Shown in pieces: positions 24,201 to 34,564 of a stretch of 64,000 nt of DNA. Where the stretch lies: contig JAJTUP010000138.1 of NCBI GenBank assembly GCA_021399435.1, positions 1-64,000 of the forward strand, given 5' to 3'. The notes below the pieces were generated by a model, which was given only the letters and a program-made list of their open reading frames with translations, was not told where the DNA came from and did not search any database. Positions within the stretch are counted from its first letter, which is position 1. The number at the start of each line of letters is the position of its first letter. Origin of the DNA: Diaporthe sp. PMI_573 (lineage: Eukaryota; Ascomycota; Sordariomycetes; Diaporthales; Diaporthaceae). The position numbers were made by a program, and so were the translations under genes.

Positions 24201-25700
24201 ATAACTATATTATATATAGAAAGCTGTCTTTTATTTATTACCCTCTTAGATGTAAATCTAATAATACACGTCTATTAAATTGATTTTAGAAAAGTACTAT
24301 ATACCTAATAATTAATCTAATATTTCCGAAACTAATAGTAAGAAATACCAATTTTTTATTATTATTTTGTTAAGAGCCCTATAATTAATATAGAGTTAAA
24401 GGGTTTTATCTTTTTTTAGCATAAATAAAACTAGTATATTAGTGAGACTTTTACTATAGGTAATTTGTCCTAACTTTAAACTCTTTTTAAGCCATTTCTT
24501 TAAGATCTTGAGTTCCATCAATAAGAGTAGGCGTAGAGGCAGAAAAGGGGGTAAAGTTTCCTTCTCTAGATTTATTATATAATCTACCTTTCTTCTTAGC
24601 AGTAGCTTTTTAGCTCTAGCTTTAATAAAAAATATCTCTATCTCTACTAATTATAGGTATATTTGAGACGGATCTAAAGGCAGTTTCTCCTCTTTATCTA
24701 TCCTTTAAGACTCCTATTAAGTACTCTCCTCCTTTTCCCTTATACTAAAAAGTTTAGCTATAGGAAAAATTATATAACAATAGAAGACCTTTTCCTAATT
24801 TCTTATAAAAGACTTTACAGTTTATTCTACTATATAAATCTTGTTTTATTAAAGCTACCAATCCTTTAGACAGCTTTTAAGCCTTATTTAAAAATATTTT
24901 AAACCTGGGGTATCTAAGAGTAAAACGGATTTTAATTAATTCCTTTAAATTATAATACAATCTCGTATCTCCTTCCTCTAATTTCCAAAATAATTCTTAA
25001 GCAATAAGGAAACCTAATAGACACTATAAGTAGGGACCTTACTTTCTTAGACTCCTACTATAAGTACTAATAACTTTATAGACAATTTAAGACCAAACTT
25101 TTTAATAAAAAAAATACTAACTAGGTCTACTTATATCTATATATCTAGATCAATCTTAATACATTTTTAACTACACTTTATGGCCACTTTGCCAGAGATT
25201 ATAAATATCTTCTAGACCTCTACTATCTCTTCTTCTACTTCTAAGTATAGTTACTAGTCCTTCTCCTTTACCTCTAATACTGTTCCTATGGGTAGTTAAG
25301 AGGTACCTTAGTTTCCTTTTCCTTGATTCTAACCTTAATAGCCCTTAGACTAATAGTTGCCGCGGCTTTATACTTAATTTACCAATATTATAGTTTCTAC
25401 TAATACTAGGCAGTCTAGAAAATAGTAATAGATACTTCTACACCTATAGCATATAGTTATCTTGCCTGTTTTATCTAGAGGATTTAGCTTTAGGGTTACT
25501 TTAAAGATACTTCCCTAAGTATTCTAATTTAGCTAGGTGTAAAAACTCCTAGCTCTTGATTCTTGGCCTCTTCCTTAGCCTTACTACCGTAGATAATTTT
25601 AAGTTCTACCCCATACATTCAAAGCACTTCCTAAAAGACTTCCCCCTTGTCCTCTCTTATTAGGAGTTCTATTAATTCCCCCCTTCCTCAAACCTACCTT
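21217..25700 (-). pseudogene. gypsy pol relic (RT, RNase H, integrase)
   Basis: Reading right to left, the reverse-transcriptase active-site box is at about 24084..24095 as YLDN followed by ILIF. The expected second Asp has become Asn by one G-to-A change, a RIP-type loss. An FTIKYYFGRTNLVDGL stretch at about 23270-23335 matches the end of the RNase-H domain. GLPKGIITNRGTTFTSKLW at about 22360-22400 matches the integrase core. In-frame TAG/TAA codons are dense throughout, so no polyprotein can be made. Between 21217 and about 21900 little can be recognised. Confidence 0.85.
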
Positions 25701-26481
25701 CTCATACTTCCTCTTTCTTACCTTTTCTAAGGTACTAACCTAAATTGCTTGGGCAACCCTAACTATCTTGTCCCTAGTCTCTAGCATACTAAGGGTATAT
25801 TTTATTTAAATCTCCAATAACACCTATCCTAATAGCTTTAAGAGATAAAATTTAGCCCTTAAGCTATTACTCCTTATTTCTTATTCTAATTCTAATATTG
25901 TGAGATACTAATAGAAGGTTTATAGGTCTTGGTTTTCTTGTTAGTAGGCAGCATTAATTAAGCTTTAAATAATACCTAATATACCTTAGGGATCCTTCTT
26001 AAAATTAAAGCTAAAAGTCTTAAACTCGTCCCACTTATAATAATCAAAGACAGACTTATCTCCTTTTCTCAAGGACTTCATATAAATATCCCAATAGTCT
26101 CGGCACTCTTTCTCAACATAGTCTAATATATATATTACTTTTGTCTTATCGTCATAAAGAATTTGTAGTTATAAGACATAGGCCCTTTCTAGGTCCATCA
26201 TCCAGCTATTATATTACTAAAGGGTATAGGCCATAGGTAGTAAAGTAATATTAGCCAGCTTTAAGTCTTTTGGCTTAACTTTAATAGCCGTTTAAGCTGT
26301 TTCCAGAGCATCAATCCTCTATTAAAGTAGTTAATTATATTCCCATTCTCATACCAAGGCATCATTAAGCTAAAGTATTCCCAAGCTACCCTCAACATCG
26401 TCATAACTTCCTTAGGATCTTCCCCTTCTTTCACCAGTCTTTAGTAGCATTATAGGTAGTATATAGAAGAAGAATCAGAAT
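25700..26481 (-). pseudogene. gag-region relic of the gypsy element
   Basis: This lies between the 5' LTR (26482..26674) and the pol remnants, where gag belongs in this order. The sequence is full of stops, and no CCHC knuckle could be read with confidence. It is called by position and by scattered protein-like frames only. Confidence 0.5.
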
Positions 26482-26674
26482 TATAATGGGCTCTACACTA
26501 GGCACGATGGTCCAGTAAACTAGGAAGGCCAACATATATATTAGGTGTAGGTCTGGTGCAAGACTGATTCTTGCCCCCCTCCAGTTTAAGACGTGGAGGC
26601 TTTGAGCCCCTTTTAAGAGGGCCCTCGCGGGGGCCACGCCGGGGCTTCCGCGTGGCTTCCGCCCAGTCGTTACA
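26482..26674 (-). repeat. 5' LTR of the 9.4-kb retrotransposon
   Basis: 193 bp and colinear with 17266..17458. The outer end is followed directly by GAAAT, the right half of the target duplication. The first dinucleotide on the plus strand has become TA where the partner has TG, a RIP-type change. Confidence 0.92.
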
Positions 26675-27500
26675 GAAATACATTGTCCTCCTAGTAATTT
26701 CGCTTTAATACCTGTAATATTTAATACTTGATAATCCTTACAGAAGACTTTACCTAGGTTGCTACCTGGTTAAATATAGAGATTACCGTGGGTATTATTA
26801 TTACCTATCTACCAGCCTTAAGGCTTGTTATTCTATGTTACCTATTAAATAAGCTGTTTATCTATTTATTATACTTTACAAACTAGTATAAACTTATATT
26901 GGATCGGCTCTAAAGGCAGGTCTACTGCTATATAGAGCAGTAGGAAAAGGGAAGTCTAGGTATAGCTATTAACATGACTCTAAGATATATTATGTCTCGA
27001 CCCGCAGCATGCCTGTTTAACAACAGTCTTAGTTAGCTTGCCTATCAGACTAAATATTTTTACAGCAAACCATGGTTTTTCTGAGTACTTTGTCTGGGAT
27101 TAGTAGACAAGAGTTAGAACTACTGCTAGTTGCCGGGATTTATAAAGTACAGCCTGTTGTGCCCTTGCCTTAGGGGATATCTGTTCCTAATGAACAGCAT
27201 TAATAAACCTTAATCTCAAGACCGAATATTAGGCGTATATAGTCGGGCCAGTACATTAATCTATGTATTAAGCCTCGGCCTCTGATGAGCGTATTAGGAT
27301 TAATGTCTTATAGGGAGAATGAGGATCTAGAACTGGTAGATATTAAGAGTATGTAATGCATGGTTTGTTATTCGGATAGTTAGGACATTGACTTAGATGA
27401 GTAGTAAATACTTTTGATTGCGAATAATTAACAGAAGGTGGCGTAAAGTCCTTTCTTACAGCTGAGCTTGGCAGCGTCCCTTGTAAACTCATACCTACTG
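26675..27500. other. A+T-rich flank, no gene seen
   Basis: Continuation of the repeat DNA into which the retrotransposon inserted. It grades into ordinary composition near 27400. No frame longer than a few dozen codons and no motif is seen. Confidence 0.5.
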
Positions 27501-29081
27501 AGTGGTTGGTAGACGACTAACTGGACGTGGCCGAGCGCCGCCGCCGCCTGATCGCGCCCTTTGGCGTGAGGGCCGTCGGTGCCCAGGCGGGCATTGGCCA
27601 GGTGCGTCTTATCGATGCGCCTGTCCGCGCGAGTCCAAGGTGTGTTTTGTACGCCTCAGTGAGCTCTTCCGAGTCACATTGGGAATTGATGCTCGCAATC
27701 AATGCTAAAGAGAGTTACTGCGATCCGTGGAGGTTCTTACAAATACCACGCGATAACGTGGTTCTCCTGGAGCCATTGTTCAGCTAGACGTCCTAGCGAG
27801 TCTACACAGACACTATCTGACCATCAGGCCATGTATCGATGCCCTGTACTCGGTGCAAAGCCTCTTCAATTTCTCCAAGGCAGCGTATTATGGTTTGCAT
27901 GCAGGCGTCAATGCCGCGGTTTCTTGGCCCATCTCTGCTATGCAGTTTTCTATCATCACAGAGCTTGGTCTCGATTTATTTGGAAAGACAATGTCACACA
28001 TATTAAACCATTGCTCTTGGGGTTCTAGCCCCCGTAATGAAGCCTTGTTGAGCCTCTTTATCTGCATACCTGTGATGCCCTCAAATATCCGCCAATTTGG
28101 GCGGCTCCACACCACTGTTACCGGCCGCTATCCTGACCGGAACGATATCAAGGAGTTGTACAAGGTGCGCAATGTCTGCTGCGTAGCTCCGATCCGGCCC
28201 CATCACGCTCTGCTAACATGTAATCCAGTACCACGACAACATATTGATACCCACATTCAACCTGCAGGCACCTAATACTCACGGCAAGCCAAAGTTGGTA
28301 GCAAATTGCGCCACAAAGTCGCACCCGCCCATTCTTTCAGTCTCAATGAATTCTTCGAACCCGTCATCAAGCAGGTGGAAAATTATCTGATGAATTGGTC
28401 ATTAGATGAAGTCGATGGCAGATTCTGCATGTCGACAGCATAGTCATCCATTTTCTTTGATCATTTGTCGAATGTGGGCGACCATCAGTGTCAAAGTAGT
28501 GGAAACCCAGCAACTTGGCTCTGATGCCGTGAAAGGGTCAGGTCGGAGGCGAAGCGGAGAACGTGTTGGCGGGTGCCTGCAGCATAAAGAAAGGATCTAC
28601 AAGCAATCCAAAGTGTGCAGAGGAAAGCATGTTCCAGTTTGCCCCTTGGATTGGTCAGAGTAAAGGAATAGTCTCCCAAAAGGAGCTGGGAGTTGCCACC
28701 CAGCGTCTAGTTGAAAACAACGACTTTACTTGGAAACGGAAGAAATCGATATCTTGACAAATAACAGAAGCATTTAGTTACTTTGTGATGACTTAGTCTT
28801 GCTTAGATCAATGTGACCACAAGTCCTCCCGAAATTTAAAAGACGACAGGTTGATTTCCCGCGAGAAAGCTACATATACGCCCAACTATATCAATTGAGC
28901 CAATTTGCTATAAAATCTGGGACGTACTTTATTTATAGTAGTAGTAGAGACGCCATTAATTAAATGAAATTTATGTACTTTAGCAATCATGCGTTGCGAG
29001 CAGAGGAATGCAGAGAAAACTTTCAAAAGGCAGAGTAGTTAAGCATTCTCGCCATACTATTGAACCATACAGATAATATAT
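27500..29081. other. ordinary-composition stretch with a C2H2-family relic
   Basis: 27500-27650 is a short G+C-rich patch without a recognisable product. 27850-28420 holds the C2H2-family relic described separately. At 28280-28400 (-) there is an additional protein-like run (DDGFEEFIETERMGGCDF) in another frame, which may be an upstream exon of the same relic. 28760-29080 shows nothing. Confidence 0.4.
27888..28115 (-). pseudogene. fragment of a fungal C2H2-associated domain
   Basis: The minus-strand frame contains RIFEGITGMQIKRLN, then QEQWFNMCDIVFPNKSRPSS. This matches the conserved segment found in many uncharacterised fungal zinc-finger proteins, where a hydrophobic W...YRILFPD.E.PSPY-type block follows a Cys/His region. 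Here the Cys/His region is absent and the frame is closed on both sides. It is therefore a fragment or one exon of a decayed gene. The assignment rests on this one block and is tentative. Confidence 0.4.
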
Positions 29082-30240
29082 TCAGTTAAAACCACCTTCA
29101 TCGACTTCTAGAGTCACCACTTCCTCCTGGGGTAAATCTCCATCGTCGCTAACCACGTAAGCGCGTTGATGGTGGGCTTCGAGGCCGAGAGCAGCAGTCC
29201 TAAAAATAGCGGTAATGAATGCATCGGCATCAAGTCGCAGGGCATACTCGTCGAAGGGTGTGTTGCCGAATTGGTTAGTACGGTGTGGGTCGGCGCCGTG
29301 CTTGAGCAGCCATTCGGAACGGAGCAGGTAGCCGTGGCCCACAGCGTGGTGCAATGGTGTCCCTCACACGGAACCCCGTACCAGTGTGTCCAGCGACGTG
29401 TCGTCCATCCCGTTTGGATCGAAGCCGTGAGCGCACACGAGATGCTCCATCATCTCGATGCGGCCACGTTGCGGTGCTCCTGCCGCCTGGTGAAACGGGT
29501 AGACGCCCGGGGCGCTGATGTCAGCGCCCATATCCACCAGCATATCGAAGATCCTGGGTGTTGATCTCGCTGCGCACTCATTGAGCACCACAGCTGATGA
29601 GCACCGGGTGGGTTTGATGCCCGCGTCAAGGAGGAAGGTGAGGAAGCCCTCAGTTGACACGGCACTACTGTTAACCTCTTGTGAGTCAGACATAATGACT
29701 CATTTCCATCCTTGGCCCGGATGAATTACACATATGAACAGACTCCTCTTAGTGAAGCTAGGTCCAGGTATGAGACTATATGAGAAGAAAAGGGGAATAC
29801 ACATACAGTAAAGTCCAGTAACCAAACTCGGCCTGTCCTTGGACAGTCAATCTGCTCACGGCGTACTTAAGCAATTCGAAATTCTGAATGCGGACAGCAG
29901 AAAGACCCATATCGATCAGTAGGCCATCTAACTAGAGGCTAGGTCATAGAAGTCCATAAGCCATTTCACGAGGTCTGTGTGGCCGCCGCTAACTGCCTAT
30001 AGGAGATGTCCTGGGAGACTGTTAACGTCAATTGCAAAGCCTGCTATAGCAGCCTTTGCAGCTGCGAGATCTCCGCGACAGCAGGCGATTCTCGGTGACT
30101 TCCGTACAACATCCGGGGCAAGCGGTGTGGACTCGACTATGCGTGGGTCTGAGATCGATTCGGCCGGGACACGCCTTTGACCTGCTGCTGGCATGTCTGT
30201 CAGGACCGGGATGTTGTGGCGTCGCCTATCACCCTGACAC
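29082..30240 (-). pseudogene. ankyrin-repeat gene, broken
   Basis: The clearest part is 29082..29693, starting at an ATG at 29693 (MSDSQEVNSS). Ankyrin repeats follow: IFDMLVDMGADISAPGVYPFHQAAG, then a TGA at 29364..29366, then in the same frame GTPLHHAVGHGYLLRSEWLL and KHGADPHRTNQFGNTPFDEYA. The stop thus falls inside an otherwise continuous repeat. Upstream on the same strand, 30190-29900 holds further ankyrin text (CCRGDLAAAKAAIAG, then AVSGGHTDLVKWLMDF). It is interrupted by a TAG where Gln would fit and by a shift of frame. The original was probably one longer ankyrin protein, perhaps with an intron near 29800. Stop-codon readthrough at 29364 is a less likely alternative. Confidence 0.7.
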
Positions 30241-30264
30241 GGTGGTGTAAAGCCAGTGCTGGCA

Positions 30265-30468
30265 TTACAGGTAGCTCGGAGGGATGTTTGGCTCATCTGC
30301 ACTGATGTCGGCATGATGTCGATCATGGATTTCGTCGTGAGAGTGATGGTGGTGATGGTGGCGGCGGGTGTGGTGAGGTCGGGGAAGTCGACGACGTTCA
30401 ATCTGGTTATAAAGATAGTTGAATATATAAACAGAAGATACAAGCCATGCAAGTAACGCGGTTTTCAT
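30265..30468 (-). CDS. short His-rich signal-anchor ORF
   Basis: 67 codons from an ATG at 30468. Residues 3-20 (TALLAWLVSSVYIFNYLY) form a hydrophobic anchor. They are followed by a basic, His-rich tail (RRHHHHHHSHDEIHDRHHAD) that could bind divalent metal. It ends only 30-60 bases before the ankyrin relic resumes in another frame on the same strand, so it could be the displaced 5' exon of that gene rather than an independent one. Expression is unproven. Confidence 0.35.
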   Translation of the reverse strand: MKTALLAWLVSSVYIFNYLYNQIERRRLPRPHHTRRHHHHHHSHDEIHDRHHADISADEPNIPPSYL

Positions 30469-31019
30469 AACATGGATGCAATTATTCTGATGTTTTGGTA
30501 GTCATTTGGTGGTATTCTACGGCGCTCTTGTAAGGGCAATCGTAAAATCGTATTATATATACTTTAAACACATTTCACTATTAGTGTAGAACGACTGCAT
30601 CTGGTTCAAGACTTAACCAAGTGATACGATGCATCGACCGTTAAGATAGAATGTGGGAAAATCTGCTGTCTACTTGGTCCGGAAGACTGAGCCAAGGTCC
30701 TAGTGTCCCAGCTTGACCAACCAACCCGACGCCCGCAGTTGGTCTCACGCTGTAGTTAGTCCTCAGCTGGAACGTACTTTCACATGAGTTGGCCGGCTCC
30801 GGGAATTCAAAGGCAGGTAAGTCAGCCACTGCACATTCCGCCCACCCTCTGTTTCGGACCACCCAAATCACCCACCCACCACAACTACCCTTTAATATCA
30901 TCCTTATTTGCAATACCTATCGAAGCTACTATAATATAATATCCTAGAGTTTGCTTATTACTAGACCCTTCTTTATCTATTAAACTACGTCTACGATACG
31001 GACTTTGGGAGACTGAAGG
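30469..31019. other. intergenic, nothing recognised
   Basis: An open minus-strand frame at 30641-30913 has no ATG in good context and no known motif. 30900-31010 is mildly A+T-rich. No regulatory motif could be singled out. Confidence 0.5.
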
Positions 31020-31540
31020 ACTGTAACGTGCCATTGTTCAAAAACTTTCTCGTGCCAATTGACAACTCTAGCAAGTCTTTGCGACGCGTTATCCTTCGTC
31101 CTGGAGGCAAGGTACAAGAGTGGCTCCACTCAGTGTAGTTCCTTGGTGAGTGCTGGACTGACTTTGTTCAATCAGAATTACGATGTCCATCTTGGACCTG
31201 TAGAGGTTCCAGTCCATGAAGACATGGCTCGGTACGGTGTTTATGGAGAAAATTCTACTATGTCCAAGAAGACTTCATGTTTGGATTGGCTGCCAACCGC
31301 GAATGGCACTGGAATGCCATCTGGCCTATGGGAATCATCGGGTACGCACCTGCAGGTATGTATTCCTTGCTTTGGTCTTCCTTGCTTCGGTTTTGTTTAC
31401 GCTGTTTAGTAATCTAGAAGAATCTAATCTTAAGGGTTCTAGGGAACGGAATGTCGATGGCACTGTGGCCATTTATTTCCTCATTTGCAAGGAACTTGGG
31501 CAAGTCCCGATGTTCCATGATGAGGACAGTCGCCCATAGC
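31020..31540 (+). pseudogene. PRISE-family (SDR-type enone reductase) pseudogene
   Basis: Three pieces align in order with the fungal/plant PRISE family (progesterone 5-beta-reductase / iridoid synthase-like NADPH enzymes). Piece one is NVPLFKNFLVPIDNSSKSLRR (about 31025..31111). A 64-nt intron (GTACAA...TCAG) follows, then NYDVHLGPVEVPVHEDMARYG from 31176. After a one-base frame slip near 31245 comes FYYVQEDFMFGLAANREWHW and NAIWPMGIIGYAPAG up to 31355. A GTATGT...CTAG intron (31356..31442) leads to NGMSMAL, a second slip, and AIYFLICKELGQVPMF to a stop at 31539. The N-terminal NAD(P)-binding Rossmann part and the C-terminus are missing. The YxxxK-like tyrosine region (FYYVQED) is still readable. 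This is a truncated, twice-frameshifted relic and not a working enzyme. Confidence 0.72.
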
Positions 31541-32643
31541 ATGGTTGACGTGTTCCTATCAAATAAGACCGTAGATTATAGGAGCACGCCAAGGCTAGGG
31601 TAAGGGTCGTCGACCCACCACATGGCGGTGCCCGCTGCTCATGATTCCCAATCACTCTTCTCCCTTTTCCGCCTGCTGGCACAATATTGTATTTTGCAAA
31701 AGCCAAATATGCCCATATCTACTGAAAGCCACGTCAAAAGCAATATAGATAGTGGTGCACCTCACCTTTTAATGTCTTGCTTGGCTTGACAGGACGGGGG
31801 AAGAATTCAATTTCTTAGTAAACGCCGGCACGCGTAGTACCACAGATTGCTTGAGAAAATGTGCACGGATCAGGTTTGACCTGCGGGTCACAAGTGATCT
31901 GTGCACCCCGCGGTCTATCTTTTACCCCGGATCCCTGCATCCGATCGCAAGGCCCCCCAGACATGGGTGGGTGCTATGCACGGATCAGAATCTGCGCGGG
32001 AACCCCCCCAGAAGTGAACTTCGCAGCAGTGCGAGTGTCTAAATTGGCCTTTTGCCTGCAGCGGACGGTACTGCAATCAAAGTCCTTATTCTCTCTTTCT
32101 GAATCCTGTTCTCTCAACAGCAAGTGATCAGCGGAGAAGGAACACAGGGCTGATTGTCCGGCTCGTCAGCCCATGGACGGGGAGCACTCCGACAGCAAGC
32201 CTGGCTATGGCGATGGCGCAGCCGCTAACATGCTGGACTAACACGTCCACCTAGGCCGAGTGATTGTACATTGCAGTCCCGGATGGGGGCTGCCCATGAA
32301 TCTATACAGAAGATAACGTCAGGCCGCCTTTCGCCTAGCCACGTAGAGGCCCCTGTCAAGTGGCACCCCCTCAAGGCCTGGCAGAGCAGATATGCGGCAA
32401 GAGCGTGCGGTTTCGATATGCAGGGCTAGAAGCGAATTTCCATCCAACCTCGTGTTGAGGGTCCCCAAACATTTATTACCGCCATCCCTGAATCCAATGG
32501 TAGGCATCAAAATACACCGGTCGCAGGGCTGGTATTCATTTTGCAGTGCGGGCAGCATGTCCATTCATTCCAGGGATATTTATATCGCCTTCTACAACTC
32601 CAACCTCAACAGCAGCAGCTCCACGCAAAGCCCACTTAGAACC
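31541..32643. other. intergenic with hairpin repeat, no gene
   Basis: A 46-bp hairpin lies at 31861..31906, and a related half-site (TGCACGGATCAG) near 31975. Open frames on both strands overlap and show no motif. About 32570-32643 is probably the 5' leader and promoter of the zinc-finger gene, with CAACTCCAACCTCAACAGCAGC shortly before its ATG. Confidence 0.45.
31861..31906. repeat. GTGCAC-ended hairpin, copy 1
   Basis: GTGCACGGATCAGGTTTGACC faces the inverted arm GGGTCACAAGTGATCTGTGCAC across a 3-base loop. The same hairpin design recurs at 34951..35001. It could be a very small foldback element or one end of a larger mobile unit. Confidence 0.8.
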
Positions 32644-33435
32644 ATGGCTGGCTCATCATCAGCCCCTGCTGATGGGGAAACCCGGCTGATATTAATGAAA
32701 GAACCCTGGTTGGAGAGAGGAGACATTTGGCGAGCACTCCTCGACGTGGGTGAGGGAGAGCACAAGTGTATTGCATGTGGATGTGATTTCATAGGCAAGT
32801 ACCTATTTGCAAGTTTCTCAACGCAGTCATATTGATGATCTCTAGACGAGTGTGATTGTGCTCATGATGACGAATTCTATTACGAGATGTTCAAAGCGGA
32901 GATGGCGAACGGATCTATCAGTTCATCCTTCCTATTGGGCGTCTGGAGTCCATCTCCGAAAGATACTACCTCACCGCGTTCGCCATCATCATCGAAGGAA
33001 ACATACATCAATGGCCTCACATGCCCCCTCTGCAAAGCCATGCATCTGGATAAGAAGAGACTCAACAACCATATCCTATCTCACGTTCAACCATGCAAGG
33101 GCGACACATGCCCCATCTGCAAAACCACGCTCCCTAACAGGAAAAGATCGAGAGAACATATCCGTTCCCACACCAAGCCCTTCCAGTGCTCTGCCACCGG
33201 ATGCAGCGCCGCCTTCGCTCGGAAATTAGACCTCCAGAGGCACATAAAGGCGGTTCCCTTCCAGGACAAGTGCCACCAGGCCGCGGCCTCGCAAGAGGGT
33301 ATTTTGCCGGAAGTGCACTACTGTGCAGGGATCGAGTGCGACTATCGGACATCTCGGCAGGATGAAAAGAGGAGGCATATGCGCTGGTGTTGGAGGTACA
33401 AAAGCAGAGTCCTCGCATCAATACCTATGCGGTGA
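32644..33435 (+). CDS. C2H2 zinc-finger protein
   Basis: Exons are 32644..32794 and 32846..33435, encoding 246 residues. The start has the strong context ACCATGG. The 51-nt intron begins GCAAGT and ends TCTAG, a GC-AG intron. A GT donor two codons later would give an immediate stop. The N-terminal part has CIACGCDFID. Four Cys/His units follow at about residues 110 (CPLC...H..SH), 139 (CPIC...H..SH), 165 (CSATGC...H) and 210 (CAGIEC...H..WC). The first two are good C2H2 fingers, the last two are degenerate. A basic patch (RKRSREHIRSH) is typical of DNA binding. It is probably a nuclear DNA-binding protein of an accessory fungal family. Targets are unknown. It lies between the two GTGCAC hairpins. 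Confidence 0.78.
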
Positions 33436-34065
33436 CTAAGGGCTGTGCATTGCTTCAGTAGATGAAGATAATCACCATGACAAAACACTGTGTCGTGTAC
33501 AACCGAGGCGATTTTCCTTGCAGTATCGGCCATGAAGAAGTGAAAACAAGGACTTTTCCAAACACATTCGACTCTTGGTCGCTGTCTCTAGATAGAGTGC
33601 GAAACACCAACGGGCTTTCCCCACGACGGATTCACATCTGAGCCCCGGTCGCACGTCGTTGTGCTGGACCAGTACCAGGTCCTCCAGGAGTCCTAGTTAG
33701 TTTAGTCATCATCGACTCATGGGTCATCTCGCACCTTGCTATAACTCTGAGCGCTTTCCAGTCCACAGAATCCGAAATCCCGCAACTGTGCCTAAACCGT
33801 TTTTCAGACCTCGAACGCTAACAAAAAATACCGCTAGACGTACTCACGATCTCGAACCACTAGCCCGGCGTTGATCCTCTGGGTATTCGTGCAGGATCAA
33901 GACTCCAGCGCTCCTTTCATAAAGCAACCGTAATTTTCTCCTCAAAATTCCCAGTCCGGTCCGCATTTTCGCGGCAAACCTGCTATATGGTCTCCGTCTT
34001 CGATACCTGTTGGGCTAGATAGTCCCGTCCGCTAATCATACTAGTCTCATTACGCGGAGTCTGTA
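33436..34065. other. intergenic, nothing recognised
   Basis: 3' flanks of the convergent zinc-finger (+) and membrane protein (-) genes. Open frames are short and without motif. A GGTTCGAGATC word near 33850 (-) resembles a tRNA B-box, but no tRNA fold surrounds it. Confidence 0.5.
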
Positions 34066-34564
34066 CTAATCCGCTGCACTCATCATCAAAGCAAGCGAAA
34101 TAACGACAATCCCCAAAGTGACGCAAGCTGTTGGCAACCAGGTCCCATCGCGAGCGCTATAAACATTCAGTAGGACGGTGAGCAAGCCGCTGGCGCAGTT
34201 CAGGATACCGGGACTATAGATTAACGTGTCAGGTGAGTTTTCATTATATCGGGCTCAGACTGACTGATAAAAACATGTGGGATAGAAACCATATATAATT
34301 CGACCTGAACCTGGACCAGAGCATGCATAGCCCAGCGGCTCCAACAACGTAGCAAACCCCAGCAATGACCACCAAGGGGACATTGTCAACTGTCTGGACG
34401 ACTTGAGAATGCTCGAGGGCGTGTGATTGTTTCAGCGAGGTAAATGTACCAGGGAATGTAAAGAACCCGGCCAGGATCGTCCACTGTGCCACAGCCGCTG
34501 CAATATTACACCAGACAGGAACTTCGTTCGCCTCGACAACCACTCGGTGGTATGTTTGCGTCAT
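34066..34564 (-). CDS. four-helix fungal membrane protein, two exons
   Basis: It starts at the ATG at 34564 (MTQTYHRVVVEANEVPVWCN). Exon 1 encodes helices near NIAAAVAQWTILAGFFTFPG and VPLVVIAGVCYVVGAAGLCM, then WSRFRSNYIWFLSHMFL. Exon 2 continues with PGILNCASGLLTVLLNVYSA and LGIVVISLALMMSAAD, ending at TAG 34066..34068. The text fits an uncharacterised fungal family of four-helix proteins. The intron lies between about 34210 and 34300 and ends CTATAG near 34212. The obvious donors (GTCAGT, GTTTCT) do not join both conserved blocks perfectly in frame. The exact junction is therefore unresolved, and a small indel making it a pseudogene cannot be excluded. Function unknown. A comparable gene lies at 35945. 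Confidence 0.6.

Larger units (their letters stand above)
17266..26674 (-). mobile_element. complete but RIP-killed Ty3/gypsy-type LTR retrotransposon
   Basis: Direct 193-bp LTRs lie at 17266..17458 and 26482..26674, each bounded by TG/TA...CA-type ends. The pentamer GAAAT immediately flanks both outer sides (17261..17265 and 26675..26679), a perfect target duplication. The element is 9409 bp. Orientation is minus: a purine tract (AGGGGGGAAGG on the minus strand, 17465-17475) borders the 3' LTR, and broken pol reads from right to left. RT motif, RNase-H end and integrase core occur in the order RT-RH-IN, which is the Ty3/gypsy order. All frames are riddled with stops. A 1697-bp tandem duplication sits between pol and the 3' LTR. 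Confidence 0.92.
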
